Assembly: GCA_016198885.1 (NCBI GenBank)
Contig: JACQHV010000005.1
Coordinates: 1 to 16,543 of the forward strand
Reading direction: 5' to 3'
Length of the DNA: 16,543 nucleotides
Source: Gammaproteobacteria bacterium
GTDB lineage: Bacteria; Pseudomonadota; Gammaproteobacteria; Eutrophobiales; Eutrophobiaceae
Both the position numbers and the translations under genes were made by a program. Position 1 is the stretch's first letter; the number at the start of each line of letters is the position of its first letter. Of the stretch, positions 8,812-15,883 are shown piece by piece. The notes below the pieces were generated by a model. The model had not been told where the DNA came from, ran no database searches, and worked only from the letters and a program-made list of their open reading frames with translations.

Positions 8812-10806
8812 ATGGCCATTAGTTTCGAAATTGCCGGTGCCCAGATTGATGGGGCACGAGAGTATCAGGAAGATGCATTCCTGATCACCTATCTGTCCGA
8901 TGCTGACGGTCATCCTAGTGCCCTGGTCATTGTAGCAGACGGCATGGGTGGCCATGCTGCTGGCAATGTCGCCAGCAATATGGCTGTACAGGCCTTAAAT
9001 AAGCATGTAACAGCCAACTATCCAACAGATACTCTCTCAGAGGTCCTCACCGGGGCAGTCCTTAAGGCAAATAATTCCATTGCCGAAACCGTCAAGGAAA
9101 CTCCCGCACTCGAAGGTATGGGCTGTACCATGGTTGCTACTGTATTTGAAAAGGAAAGTATCTGGTGGGCCAGTGTTGGCGACAGCAATCTTTACCTCAT
9201 GCGAAACAGGGAACTGCAAAAGATCAATGCAGATCACAGTTATGGTGGATTCCTGGATAGAATGGCAGCCGCAGGCACACCGGTCGACGCAGAGCCCGGG
9301 CTTTCAAGAAATATGCTGATGAGCGCCATTACCGGGTCAGATATTTCCGATATTGACTGCCCGATAACACCGTTGCAATTAAAAGCCGGTGACAAAATAC
9401 TTATCACCAGTGACGGACTCGATACTCTCAGTGACGGGAAAATTATTCAATACACGGACTGGTCAAAATCCCCCAAGGAATGTGCAGATGCACTGTTAAA
9501 TGCAGTTGAAGAAGCAGGGATGCCCAAACAGGATAATACAACTGTAATTGTTGTCCATATCGTTGACAAAGAGGTAGTTGCTGCTGCACCACCACCCCCC
9601 GAACCGGAAGAAGAGGAAGATATCACTGACAGAACAGGTGCCGCACAAGCTGCAGCAAGTGCCGCCAAAACTGCAGCTGCGCAAGAATCCGCCCAGGCAG
9701 AAATATTGGAAATTCGTAAGGAACCCGGGGGAAAGGCCGGGCTGATAGTAGGAATTGCCGCGGGTATCATTATCATTACTGCCATTGCAGGATTTTTTAT
9801 CTTTTCAGGAAAGAAAACCGTTGCTCCTGAAGTGACTGAACCCGTTCAGATAACTGAAACGGAGGAAGTTGAAGAAACTATTGAAGAGAAAGGTGTGGCC
9901 GAAGCCCCGCCTGATGCTGAGAAAGATACAGAAGCACAAGCCGAAGCCGAACCAGAAGCAGCCAAGATAGAAGAAGTTGAAAAACCGGTTGAACCTGCGG
10001 CAAAGACAGAAGAAATAGCAAAACTCGAAACCAAACCGGAATCAAAACTGGAAGCACAAGCTACTGCCGCCATCAGCAAGGAATTTCGTGATGCACTGAA
10101 AGAAGGGGGAACAGGTCCTGAAATGGTATGGCTGCCGGCCGGGACATTTGAAATGGGCAGCCCAAGCTCATCGAGCATGACGGATGAGCGTCCACGTCAT
10201 ACAGTAAAAATTAACAAAATTGCAATCAGCAAACATGAAATTACTTTTGCTGAATATGACAAATTTGCCAATGCGACCGATCGCAAACTACCTGACAATC
10301 TTTATATGGAACGTGAAACGCATCCGGTGATATTCGTATCCTGGGATGATGCCTATTACTATACGAAGTGGCTGTCCGAACAAAGCGGTAAAAAGTACCG
10401 CCTGGCCACCGAGGCTGAGTGGGAATATGCCGCCTCAGGTGGTATAAACGCGCCATTCTGGTGGGGTTTTAATGAAGAACCTTCAAGAGCCCATTGTTTT
10501 GGATGCAGTAGCCAGTTTGATCCCCGCAAACCCGCTAAAATCGGAAGTTTCGAACCCAACCAATTCGGAATCTATGATACTGCCGGTAATGTGGCCGAAT
10601 GGGTTCAAGACTGCTGGCATGACAATTACGATGGTGCACCGACCGATGGTGGAATCTGGGAAGGTGGCGATTGTTCCCTGCGAATAGCGCGGGGGGGCTC
10701 ATACAACAGTCCGCCACAATCAATAAGAAGAATGAAGCGGGACAAATTCAAATCTGACGCAGGGTACGATCTTATCGGAATCAGAATTGTCAGGGATGCT
10801 GAATAA
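8812..10806 (+). CDS. PP2C-type Ser/Thr phosphatase fused by a TM helix to a sulfatase-modifying-factor (FGE/SUMF1-like) domain
   Basis: This 664-residue protein has three parts. Residues 1-250 are a PPM/PP2C phosphatase with metal ligands in 'REYQEDAF' (Asp21), 'DGMGGH' (Asp43), 'SDGLD' (Asp201) and 'DNTTVIVV' (Asp241). A Pro/Glu/Ala-rich linker leads to one membrane helix at about 309-332. After a second acidic Ala/Pro/Glu/Lys linker (~335-420), residues ~435-662 form a formylglycine-generating-enzyme-like domain ('MVWLPAGTFEMGSP', 'ATEAEWEYA', 'GNVAEWVQDCW', 'RIARGGSY'). The likely topology is phosphatase in the cytoplasm and modifying-factor domain in the periplasm, suggesting a transmembrane signalling role. 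The cysteines expected after 'RGGSY' in true FGE are absent, so formylglycine production is doubtful. It is a single-gene unit between divergent hrpA and a convergent SelW-like gene 6 bases away. Domain calls are firm; the role is inferred. Confidence 0.93.
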   Translation: MAISFEIAGAQIDGAREYQEDAFLITYLSDADGHPSALVIVADGMGGHAAGNVASNMAVQALNKHVTANYPTDTLSEVLTGAVLKANNSIAETVKETPALEGMGCTMVATVFEKESIWWASVGDSNLYLMRNRELQKINADHSYGGFLDRMAAAGTPVDAEPGLSRNMLMSAITGSDISDIDCPITPLQLKAGDKILITSDGLDTLSDGKIIQYTDWSKSPKECADALLNAVEEAGMPKQDNTTVIVVHIVDKEVVAAAPPPPEPEEEEDITDRTGAAQAAASAAKTAAAQESAQAEILEIRKEPGGKAGLIVGIAAGIIIITAIAGFFIFSGKKTVAPEVTEPVQITETEEVEETIEEKGVAEAPPDAEKDTEAQAEAEPEAAKIEEVEKPVEPAAKTEEIAKLETKPESKLEAQATAAISKEFRDALKEGGTGPEMVWLPAGTFEMGSPSSSSMTDERPRHTVKINKIAISKHEITFAEYDKFANATDRKLPDNLYMERETHPVIFVSWDDAYYYTKWLSEQSGKKYRLATEAEWEYAASGGINAPFWWGFNEEPSRAHCFGCSSQFDPRKPAKIGSFEPNQFGIYDTAGNVAEWVQDCWHDNYDGAPTDGGIWEGGDCSLRIARGGSYNSPPQSIRRMKRDKFKSDAGYDLIGIRIVRDAE

Positions 10807-10812
10807 AAAGAT

Positions 10813-11100
10813 CTAGTTGTCACTATGCCCCAGGTCCTTATCTGGTGCAATTTTATCGCGCACCCGCTTCTTTATTTCTTTAGATTCCGGAAATCTACCC
10901 TCATTCTTTCTTGAAAACACGGTGACACCATCCAGTCGAATCTCAAATATTCCACCTCCACCTGGAATCAGGGCCACTTCACCAAGTTCCTCAGCAAACG
11001 TCATCAATAATTCCTGTGCCATCCATGTTGCACGCAAGATGAAGCGGCATTGTGTGCAATATTCAATTTCCAGACGGTGGGAAATTTTCCCGGCAACCAT
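10813..11100 (-). CDS. SelT/SelW/SelH (Rdx) family CxxC protein, cysteine form
   Basis: This small 95-residue cytoplasmic protein has the Rdx-family thioredoxin-like signature. Near the N-terminus 'IEYCTQCRF' places Cys15 and Cys18 in a CxxC at the position that is CxxU in eukaryotic selenoprotein W. The 'GGGGIFEIRLDG' core and 'SRKNEGRFPESKEIKKRVRD' tail are typical of bacterial members. The family is thought to bind or reduce thiols, but no reaction is settled. The second position is an ordinary Cys codon, so no selenocysteine insertion is needed. The ATG at 11100 is preceded by AGGT with 5 bases spacing. Its stop faces the PP2C-fusion stop 6 bases away, and its start is 57 bases from the divergent Tyr-rich gene. 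Confidence 0.88.
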   Translation of the reverse strand: MVAGKISHRLEIEYCTQCRFILRATWMAQELLMTFAEELGEVALIPGGGGIFEIRLDGVTVFSRKNEGRFPESKEIKKRVRDKIAPDKDLGHSDN

Positions 11101-11157
11101 AGTGTACCTGTATTGTCTATAGTTAGAACAGTATCACAGTGCTTTCAAGGGCGGATT

Positions 11158-12246
11158 ATGAAAATGCGTCGATACATTTTAGCGGCCATGTTCTCTGGAA
11201 TTTCTTTACTGATATCACCAGCAACACAGGCAAATAACTTTTCCTTCCATTTTGGATACAGTAATTATGGTCATCACGGCCATTATGGATACGGTTGCGG
11301 GCCGGCTTATTATTCTTATTATTACAGATGCCCCGGTCCTTTTTATAGCCATTTTGGTTATTACCCCTATATTTACCCCTATTTATATACCTATGGTTTT
11401 TACCACTGGTATCCTTATTACCACGTTTATTACCATCCTTACCCAAGCACGCATATCTATGGCTATTATCCCTATTTTTATTATCCATACTTTTATTACC
11501 CCTATTATCGATATTACTCCTACATTCCATATCGATATTATGGATATCATCACAGATACCACAATCATGACTGGGATCATGACGGGCACCATGACGGGAA
11601 TCATGATCATGATTGGAATCATCACCGGGATAATAATGTACAACAAAGTGTACAACACAAGGGTTTCCAGGATAAAAATTTACATAAAGAGCAGCATGTT
11701 GTGCGTCTCAACAACGCTTCTCATGAAAACAAGGATATCAGGCAACTTCATGGAATAGATCATAAAGTGAAACGTTCACCCGTAAAAATTCTGTCCCTTG
11801 CGCAACGCCAAAACCCCTCTGTTAAAAACAGGCATGATGACCAGCGAATTGTTCTAATCAATAACGCTCCTCGTAAAAATAATCAGAATACACGGTCTCG
11901 GGAAATAGAGCCTGTGGTGAAACGCTCAACTAATGAAAAAATGCCTCTTGTGCAATACGACAGTTCCTCTCGTAATAGCAGGTATGAAAAACAGCAAATG
12001 GTATATCATGATGATGCGCACCGTAAAAACATACAGAACAAACAACATCAAGGAATAAATCAAATAGCAGAGCGTTCAACCTCAACCATAAAAGGCACTC
12101 ACCTTGCGCAGCGCGACAGCTCAGCCAGAATAAATATGCATAATGGGCAACGTATTGCGCAAAACGATAAACCACATCGTCAAAACCCGATGCAGAGCAA
12201 GCAGCGCCGTAAAATGGATCACAGAAACATGCAGGGCTGGCGATAA
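11158..12246 (+). CDS. Secreted Tyr-rich / His-Asp-rich protein with four C-terminal repeats, unknown function
   Basis: I do not recognise this 362-residue protein. I chose the ATG at 11158 because it gives a classic signal peptide (basic MKMRRY, hydrophobic to ~residue 20, likely cleavage after 'ATQA' at 25) and follows a purine-rich AAGGGCGG at 11147-11154. The frame is open further upstream, but that would overlap the SelW-like gene and bury the signal peptide. Residues 31-134 contain 43 tyrosines, mixed with Pro, His, Phe and Gly. Residues 131-156 hold 11 His and 6 Asp and could bind metal. Residues 165-362 are basic and polar, in four degenerate ~50-residue repeats. Only two cysteines occur in the mature part (47 and 58). 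The composition suggests an intrinsically disordered extracytoplasmic protein, perhaps a surface, matrix or metal-binding protein; this is inference. It is a monocistronic unit converging on ampG. Confidence 0.8.
   Translation: MKMRRYILAAMFSGISLLISPATQANNFSFHFGYSNYGHHGHYGYGCGPAYYSYYYRCPGPFYSHFGYYPYIYPYLYTYGFYHWYPYYHVYYHPYPSTHIYGYYPYFYYPYFYYPYYRYYSYIPYRYYGYHHRYHNHDWDHDGHHDGNHDHDWNHHRDNNVQQSVQHKGFQDKNLHKEQHVVRLNNASHENKDIRQLHGIDHKVKRSPVKILSLAQRQNPSVKNRHDDQRIVLINNAPRKNNQNTRSREIEPVVKRSTNEKMPLVQYDSSSRNSRYEKQQMVYHDDAHRKNIQNKQHQGINQIAERSTSTIKGTHLAQRDSSARINMHNGQRIAQNDKPHRQNPMQSKQRRKMDHRNMQGWR
11562..11625 (+). repeat. Short tandem CATGAC/CATGAT-type repeats coding the His-Asp cluster
   Basis: The stretch contains repeated hexamer-like units (catgac, catgat, with ggg/gga spacers) that code the 'NHDWDHDGHHDGNHDHDWNHH' type pattern of the secreted Tyr-rich protein. 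The near-identical units suggest growth by slippage. The preceding Tyr-rich part also uses repetitive TAT/TAC codons. Confidence 0.55.
11650..12243 (+). repeat. Four degenerate ~150-bp in-frame repeats in the secreted Tyr-rich protein
   Basis: Units run approximately 11650-11796 (49 residues), 11797-11946 (50), 11947-12102 (52) and 12103-12243 (47). They share a pattern: 'LAQR' or 'LVQY' at the start, a D/N-S-S segment, 'QR/QH-I/V-V', an N/D-N/D-A-x-x-K/E-N core, then 'I-x-x-x-V/A-x-R-S' near the end. Units 2-4 are most alike, while unit 1 and the end of unit 4 have drifted. The repeats are visible in protein and only weakly in DNA, so the duplication is old. Confidence 0.7.
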
Positions 12247-12280
12247 CAATCAGCAAACTGAGAAACACCCTTCCATACGT

Positions 12281-13540
12281 TCAGGATATTTTTATTTCAG
12301 GAGAGAGTTGATCAAGCTGGTTGAATTTTGGCTTAAAGCTTAGCAGCAAAATAATACCGGGTAACGCTATCAAAAAGGTAATAAAAAAGAATTCGACCCA
12401 GCCCAGGAGAGCTACCAGTTGACCTGATGGCGGCCCCACAAAGACCCTGCCGACCACAGACAACGCGGATAATAATGCAAACTGTGTGGCAGTGTAGCGA
12501 TGATTACAGAGCGCCATTAGTAACGCGACAAATGCCGCTGTCCCCATTCCACCCGCCAGGTTCTCCATTCCAATCACTACAACTGCACCGGCGTAACTCT
12601 TGCCATACCCGGCGAGAAACATAAAACCCAGATTAGTCAGGGCCTGGACAATACCGAACCATAATAATGCGTTGAATAATCCAATATGGATCATCAATCC
12701 TCCGCCAAACAAGGCGCCAACAATGGTCATAATCAATCCGATTACTTTATTAATCAAACCGACATCAGTGAGACTGAATCCCAGGTCCGTTATAAGAAAA
12801 ACCGTTGTCAGAGAACCTGCAAAGGCATCACCCAGTTTGTAGAGTACAATAAAGATTAAAATTAGCCATGCCGAATCACGTTCAAGAAATTCTTTAAAGG
12901 GATTTATAACTGCCTCATTAAGTGTTGATGGAGGCTTCGATTCATATTTTATATTAGGGCCATAAATAACACCGGTGACACCAATGATAAATAACACGGA
13001 AATAACAAGAAGTGCCGCCTGCCATCCAATGTGATCCGCCATAATCAATACGCCCGCACCGGACACAATCATTGCAATACGATAAGCAGAAACGGAGATA
13101 CCCGCCCCTATTCCCCGTTCCTTTTCACTCAACAAATCCGTGCGATACGCGTCAAAGGCAATATCCTGAGAGGCGGAAAGAAATGCAATTAACAACGCAA
13201 GGATCCCCATAATTTTCAGATTACGGTGTGGATCAGATAGCGCCATCAACATAATGACAACGATAAGAAACAGTTGCGATACAAATATCCAGCTGCGCCG
13301 GCGATCAAATCCTGGAGGGGCATATCGATCCATAAAAGGGGACCACAGGAATTTCAGTACATAAGGTATTTGTGCCAGCGTAAACAGCCCGATTGTTCTT
13401 ATATTTATATCTACTGTCGCCATCCATGCCTGAAGGCTGCTTGCACATAACGACAATGGAAGACCGGAGGAAAATCCCAGTAAAAACATCACCGACATGC
13501 GTCTGTTGAAAATATTGCCCGTATATTGCGTTCGAGACAT
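12281..13540 (-). CDS. ampG: Muropeptide permease AmpG (MFS)
   Basis: This 419-residue MFS transporter matches E. coli AmpG along its length. Shared segments include 'LLGFSSGLPLSLCASSLQAWM', 'VLKFLWSPFMDRYAPP', 'IAFLSASQDIAFDAYRTDLL', 'AWLILIFIVLYKLGDAFAGS', 'ENLAGGMGTAAFVALLMALCN' and 'ATQFALLSALSVVGRVFVGP'. AmpG imports GlcNAc-anhydroMurNAc peptides from periplasm to cytoplasm for peptidoglycan recycling, and sets the level of muropeptides that induce ampC in species that have it. It ends after about 12 helices, so it lacks the extra C-terminal helices of the 491-residue E. coli protein; this shorter form is common outside enterics. It stands alone, divergent from the CYTH gene (49 bases between starts) and converging on the Tyr-rich gene with 34 bases between stops. 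Confidence 0.94.
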   Translation of the reverse strand: MSRTQYTGNIFNRRMSVMFLLGFSSGLPLSLCASSLQAWMATVDINIRTIGLFTLAQIPYVLKFLWSPFMDRYAPPGFDRRRSWIFVSQLFLIVVIMLMALSDPHRNLKIMGILALLIAFLSASQDIAFDAYRTDLLSEKERGIGAGISVSAYRIAMIVSGAGVLIMADHIGWQAALLVISVLFIIGVTGVIYGPNIKYESKPPSTLNEAVINPFKEFLERDSAWLILIFIVLYKLGDAFAGSLTTVFLITDLGFSLTDVGLINKVIGLIMTIVGALFGGGLMIHIGLFNALLWFGIVQALTNLGFMFLAGYGKSYAGAVVVIGMENLAGGMGTAAFVALLMALCNHRYTATQFALLSALSVVGRVFVGPPSGQLVALLGWVEFFFITFLIALPGIILLLSFKPKFNQLDQLSPEIKIS

Positions 13541-13589
13541 ATTGTTTTTATAACTTCACGTTTTTCATTAGCAGGGTTACGATAGTTTC

Positions 13590-14057
13590 ATGGGAATAGA
13601 GATTGAAAGAAAATTTCTTGTTATCAACGATAACTGGCGTAAAGAGGCATCTGAGGGTATTCACTATCAACAAGGTTATTTTACGACCAATGAATTATGT
13701 TCCATACGCGTCAGGATCGCGGGTGACAAAGCGGATCTTAATATTAAAAGCGCCACCCTGGGAATTTTTCGTACTGAATATGATTACCCTATCCCTGTTA
13801 AAGACGCAAAAGAGATGTTGCAAAATCTCTGTACACGCCCGTTAATAGAAAAAATCCGTTACCTCGTCCCCCATGAACAACACACATGGGAGGTGGACGT
13901 CTTTTCCGGTCAAAATGAAGGCCTGGTGGTTGCCGAGATTGAACTCGCAACAGCCGAACAATCATTTGCCAAACCGGACTGGATTGGCAAGGAAGTTTCG
14001 TCCGATCCCCGTTACTATAATGTATGTCTGGTAAAACATCCTTATAGAAACTGGTAG
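13590..14057 (+). CDS. CYTH-domain triphosphatase (TTM family)
   Basis: The 155-residue protein begins MGIEIERKFLV, with the CYTH/TTM signature ExExK at Glu4, Glu6 and Lys8. Further tunnel residues appear in 'SIRVRI', 'LNIKSA', 'EKIRYLV', 'WEVDVF' and 'VVAEIEL'. Length and start match short bacterial TTM proteins such as the Nitrosomonas europaea enzyme, which hydrolyses inorganic triphosphate in the cytoplasm with a divalent metal. By analogy I infer tripolyphosphatase activity; adenylate cyclase activity is less likely for this subgroup. The gene is divergent from ampG, and its TAG stop directly abuts the stop of the convergent TPR-sulfotransferase gene. Confidence 0.9.
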   Translation: MGIEIERKFLVINDNWRKEASEGIHYQQGYFTTNELCSIRVRIAGDKADLNIKSATLGIFRTEYDYPIPVKDAKEMLQNLCTRPLIEKIRYLVPHEQHTWEVDVFSGQNEGLVVAEIELATAEQSFAKPDWIGKEVSSDPRYYNVCLVKHPYRNW

Positions 14058-15662
14058 CTAAATCTGTAGCGCGTCTTTCAATGGTTGGAGATATTTTTCA
14101 TAATTTTTCCATTTATCTATTGATGGTTGATAAATTTCCTGTCTCACCTGCCAAAAACCGGAATTCATTATTAATTGTTCTGTATTACAAAACTTGCTGC
14201 AGTTTAAGTCCCAATCAAGTCCACAGTAATCAATCAAACACTTGAGCATTGACGTTTGCTTGGCCATGTGATCTTCATAGCTTATTTCAAGAAATTTATT
14301 TGGGAGAATATTTCGCCAGTGCTCCATCAGGTCGTTATATTGTTGATAATAAAAACCAATGTCACTCAAATCGAAAGCATATCGATGAAATTTATAAGTA
14401 TCAAAATCCGTAAAATACAACAAAAGACAAGTATCCAGCGCATTTCTATAGCAATGAATGATCTTGGCCTTCCTGAACATCATATTTATCAAACCTATAT
14501 GTAAAAAATTTGCCCCCATCGAATCTATCACTCTCGTATATTCAGGTGGTATATTGTCAATCAATCCCAGATATTTATCCGCTAATTTGTGTAACACGTC
14601 ATTATTAATACGTGAAATACATCTCGGATATGATCTGGAGGTTTGTAAATGACTTGGAAGAGTCTTGGTAATATCTTGTATATAGGAGAGCTCTCCTGCA
14701 CCAAAAACTTTTCCATGTTTGGCCAATACTTGCTCTATCAATGTCTTACCAGTGCGTGATAATCCGGTAATAAACACGGGGCGAATACTGTCATTACCTG
14801 CACCATTAGCTCTATCGATAATTTCCTTTGTGAAAGCTGATTTAAGCCTTGCAAAGTATAGCGAGCTGTCTGCTCTGTTAAATGATCCATCAAATGTAGT
14901 TCTTCTGATCTTGTTTGCTTTATCATAATTTATGAAGGCAGTATCAAAATCTCCTATATCATCGTATGCCTTGCCGATTGAAAATAACAATTTAGAACGA
15001 TTGGAATCAGATAAAAAATCTGAATTTGCCAGTTTCATCATTCTATAAATCAGATTTTTATCTTCTTCCGTAATTTTTTTACATGAAGTGTATCCGATAT
15101 AAGCCTGGAAACAGTTTTGATCATGTGAGATTGATTTCTCGAAATTCAGAACAGCTTCATCGAATCTTCCCTGTCTTTGACAAGCTATTGCAAGTGAAAG
15201 ATATGCGAGGGGATTATTATTATTGCTGTCTGCGTACTTTTTAAATCTTTCAACAATACCCTCAGGTTTATTTGACCATCGCATCAGCAGTAAAAGATTA
15301 TCCTGTGCATCAATATAATCGGGGTCTATATCAAGCGCGTTCTCATAGTACTTGATTGATTGATCATGTTGTCCGAGTTTAACCAGGACTTTACCCATGC
15401 TGTTATGATACTGAGGAACCTTTGGAGCTATATTGATTGCCTTCTTGATCATAGAGGCGGCAATAGCGTAATTGCTGCATTTATACATAATCGTTCCGAG
15501 CAAATGCAGTGCATCCGGATGATCCGGTATACGGTTAAGAATTTCCTGATATATTTGTGCAGCCTTGCCCAGCTCCCCTTGCCGTTGTAACCGTATACCC
15601 TGTTCCAGTCTTGGTTGAAGCTTTTTTGCCTCTTCTCTATCAATAGTGGCGTTTAATTCCAT
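14058..15662 (-). CDS. TPR protein with C-terminal sulfotransferase-like domain (altered PAPS loops)
   Basis: With the ATG at 15662 the protein has 534 residues. A TTG at 15686 would add eight residues; neither start has a clear Shine-Dalgarno, so I took the ATG. Residues ~15-260 are tetratricopeptide repeats ('HPDALHLLGTIMYKCSNYAIAA', 'YYENALDIDPDYIDA', 'RQGRFDEAVLNFEKSI'). Residues ~290-534 resemble the TPR-linked sulfotransferase family (Sulfotransfer_3 type): 'PVFITGLSRTGKTLIEQVL' where the family has PRSGTT, and 'IIHCYRNALDTCLLLYF' where it has R-D-P-x-D-T-C-L-S. The family moves sulfate from PAPS to sugars, lipids or proteins. Here several PAPS-contact residues differ, so activity is uncertain. 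The gene is AT-rich (20 G+C in the 60 bases 14401-14460) compared with what lies upstream of it, which hints at transfer. Its stop abuts the CYTH stop. Confidence 0.85.
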   Translation of the reverse strand: MELNATIDREEAKKLQPRLEQGIRLQRQGELGKAAQIYQEILNRIPDHPDALHLLGTIMYKCSNYAIAASMIKKAINIAPKVPQYHNSMGKVLVKLGQHDQSIKYYENALDIDPDYIDAQDNLLLLMRWSNKPEGIVERFKKYADSNNNNPLAYLSLAIACQRQGRFDEAVLNFEKSISHDQNCFQAYIGYTSCKKITEEDKNLIYRMMKLANSDFLSDSNRSKLLFSIGKAYDDIGDFDTAFINYDKANKIRRTTFDGSFNRADSSLYFARLKSAFTKEIIDRANGAGNDSIRPVFITGLSRTGKTLIEQVLAKHGKVFGAGELSYIQDITKTLPSHLQTSRSYPRCISRINNDVLHKLADKYLGLIDNIPPEYTRVIDSMGANFLHIGLINMMFRKAKIIHCYRNALDTCLLLYFTDFDTYKFHRYAFDLSDIGFYYQQYNDLMEHWRNILPNKFLEISYEDHMAKQTSMLKCLIDYCGLDWDLNCSKFCNTEQLIMNSGFWQVRQEIYQPSIDKWKNYEKYLQPLKDALQI

Positions 15663-15721
15663 AGAACGAACTGACGTATTTTGCAAATTTTAAGGATTGA
15701 TAACCAGGCAGCTTTATTAAC

Positions 15722-15868
15722 TCAGGCAAACAATTTTGCGGCGCTCTTAAGAGTCTGCCAGATCCCCCATGCCAGCGGGATGCCAACAGCGAGCCACGCC
15801 ACCGCGACCCACAACCAACTGCCGGCGCCGGGATGTTCTGAATTCACCTGTGTATCGTGCTGGTCCAT
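15722..15868 (-). CDS. MFS transporter small subunit (48-residue one-helix partner of the OFA transporter)
   Basis: This short gene encodes 48 residues beginning MDQHDTQVNSEHPGAGSW. One membrane helix follows, with 'VAVAWLAVGIPLAWGIWQTL', and then a basic end (LKSAAKLFA). The 'AW-VGIPLAWG-Q-TL' pattern is that of the small subunits found next to OFA-type (oxalate/formate) MFS transporters, as I remember them. The ATG at 15868 is preceded by a good Shine-Dalgarno GAGGAG (15878-15883) that overlaps the stop of the transporter, with 13 bases between the genes, so translation is coupled. Its exact role (stability or assembly of the carrier) is not established to my knowledge. Confidence 0.88.
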   Translation of the reverse strand: MDQHDTQVNSEHPGAGSWLWVAVAWLAVGIPLAWGIWQTLKSAAKLFA

Positions 15869-15877
15869 AAGCTGTAT

Positions 15878-15883
15878 CTCCTC
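15878..15883 (-). promoter_or_regulatory. Shine-Dalgarno GAGGAG of the MFS small subunit
   Basis: GAGGAG on the minus strand lies 9 bases before the small-subunit ATG and overlaps the TGA stop of the OFA transporter. It is the strongest ribosome-binding site in this part of the window and supports the 48-residue gene as real. Confidence 0.8.

Noticed and set aside
8815..9550. PP2C domain as part of a type VI secretion or anti-sigma regulatory cluster
   Set aside because: No FHA, kinase, sigma/anti-sigma or T6SS gene is next to it; neighbours are hrpA and a SelW-like gene.
9447..10178. Minus-strand Ala/Ser-rich open frames opposite the PP2C-FGE linker
   Set aside because: They arise from the low-complexity Glu/Ala/Pro linker codons read in reverse and lack family features.
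10813..11100. SelW-like protein as a selenoprotein
   Set aside because: The CxxC second position is an ordinary Cys codon and no in-frame TGA is read through.
11050..11157. Upstream extension of the Tyr-rich gene to an ATG at 11050
   Set aside because: It would overlap the start of the SelW-like gene on the other strand and place the signal peptide inside the protein. The ATG at 11158 has a better ribosome-binding site.
11383..11658. A minus-strand open frame giving a very hydrophobic Ile/Val/Met protein
   Set aside because: It is the antisense reading of the same Tyr/His-rich codons (ATA/GTA, ATG). The hydrophobicity is a by-product of composition.
11252..11758. A 168-codon plus-strand open frame rich in Ile/Thr/Met inside the Tyr-rich gene
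   Set aside because: It is a frame-shifted reading of repeated TAT/TAC, CAT and GAT codons. It has no credible start signal, and the other frame has a signal peptide and repeats.
13541..13589. Promoter for ampG (TTATAA near the start codon)
   Set aside because: The -10-like element is only about 9 bases from the ATG and has no matching -35 at the right distance.
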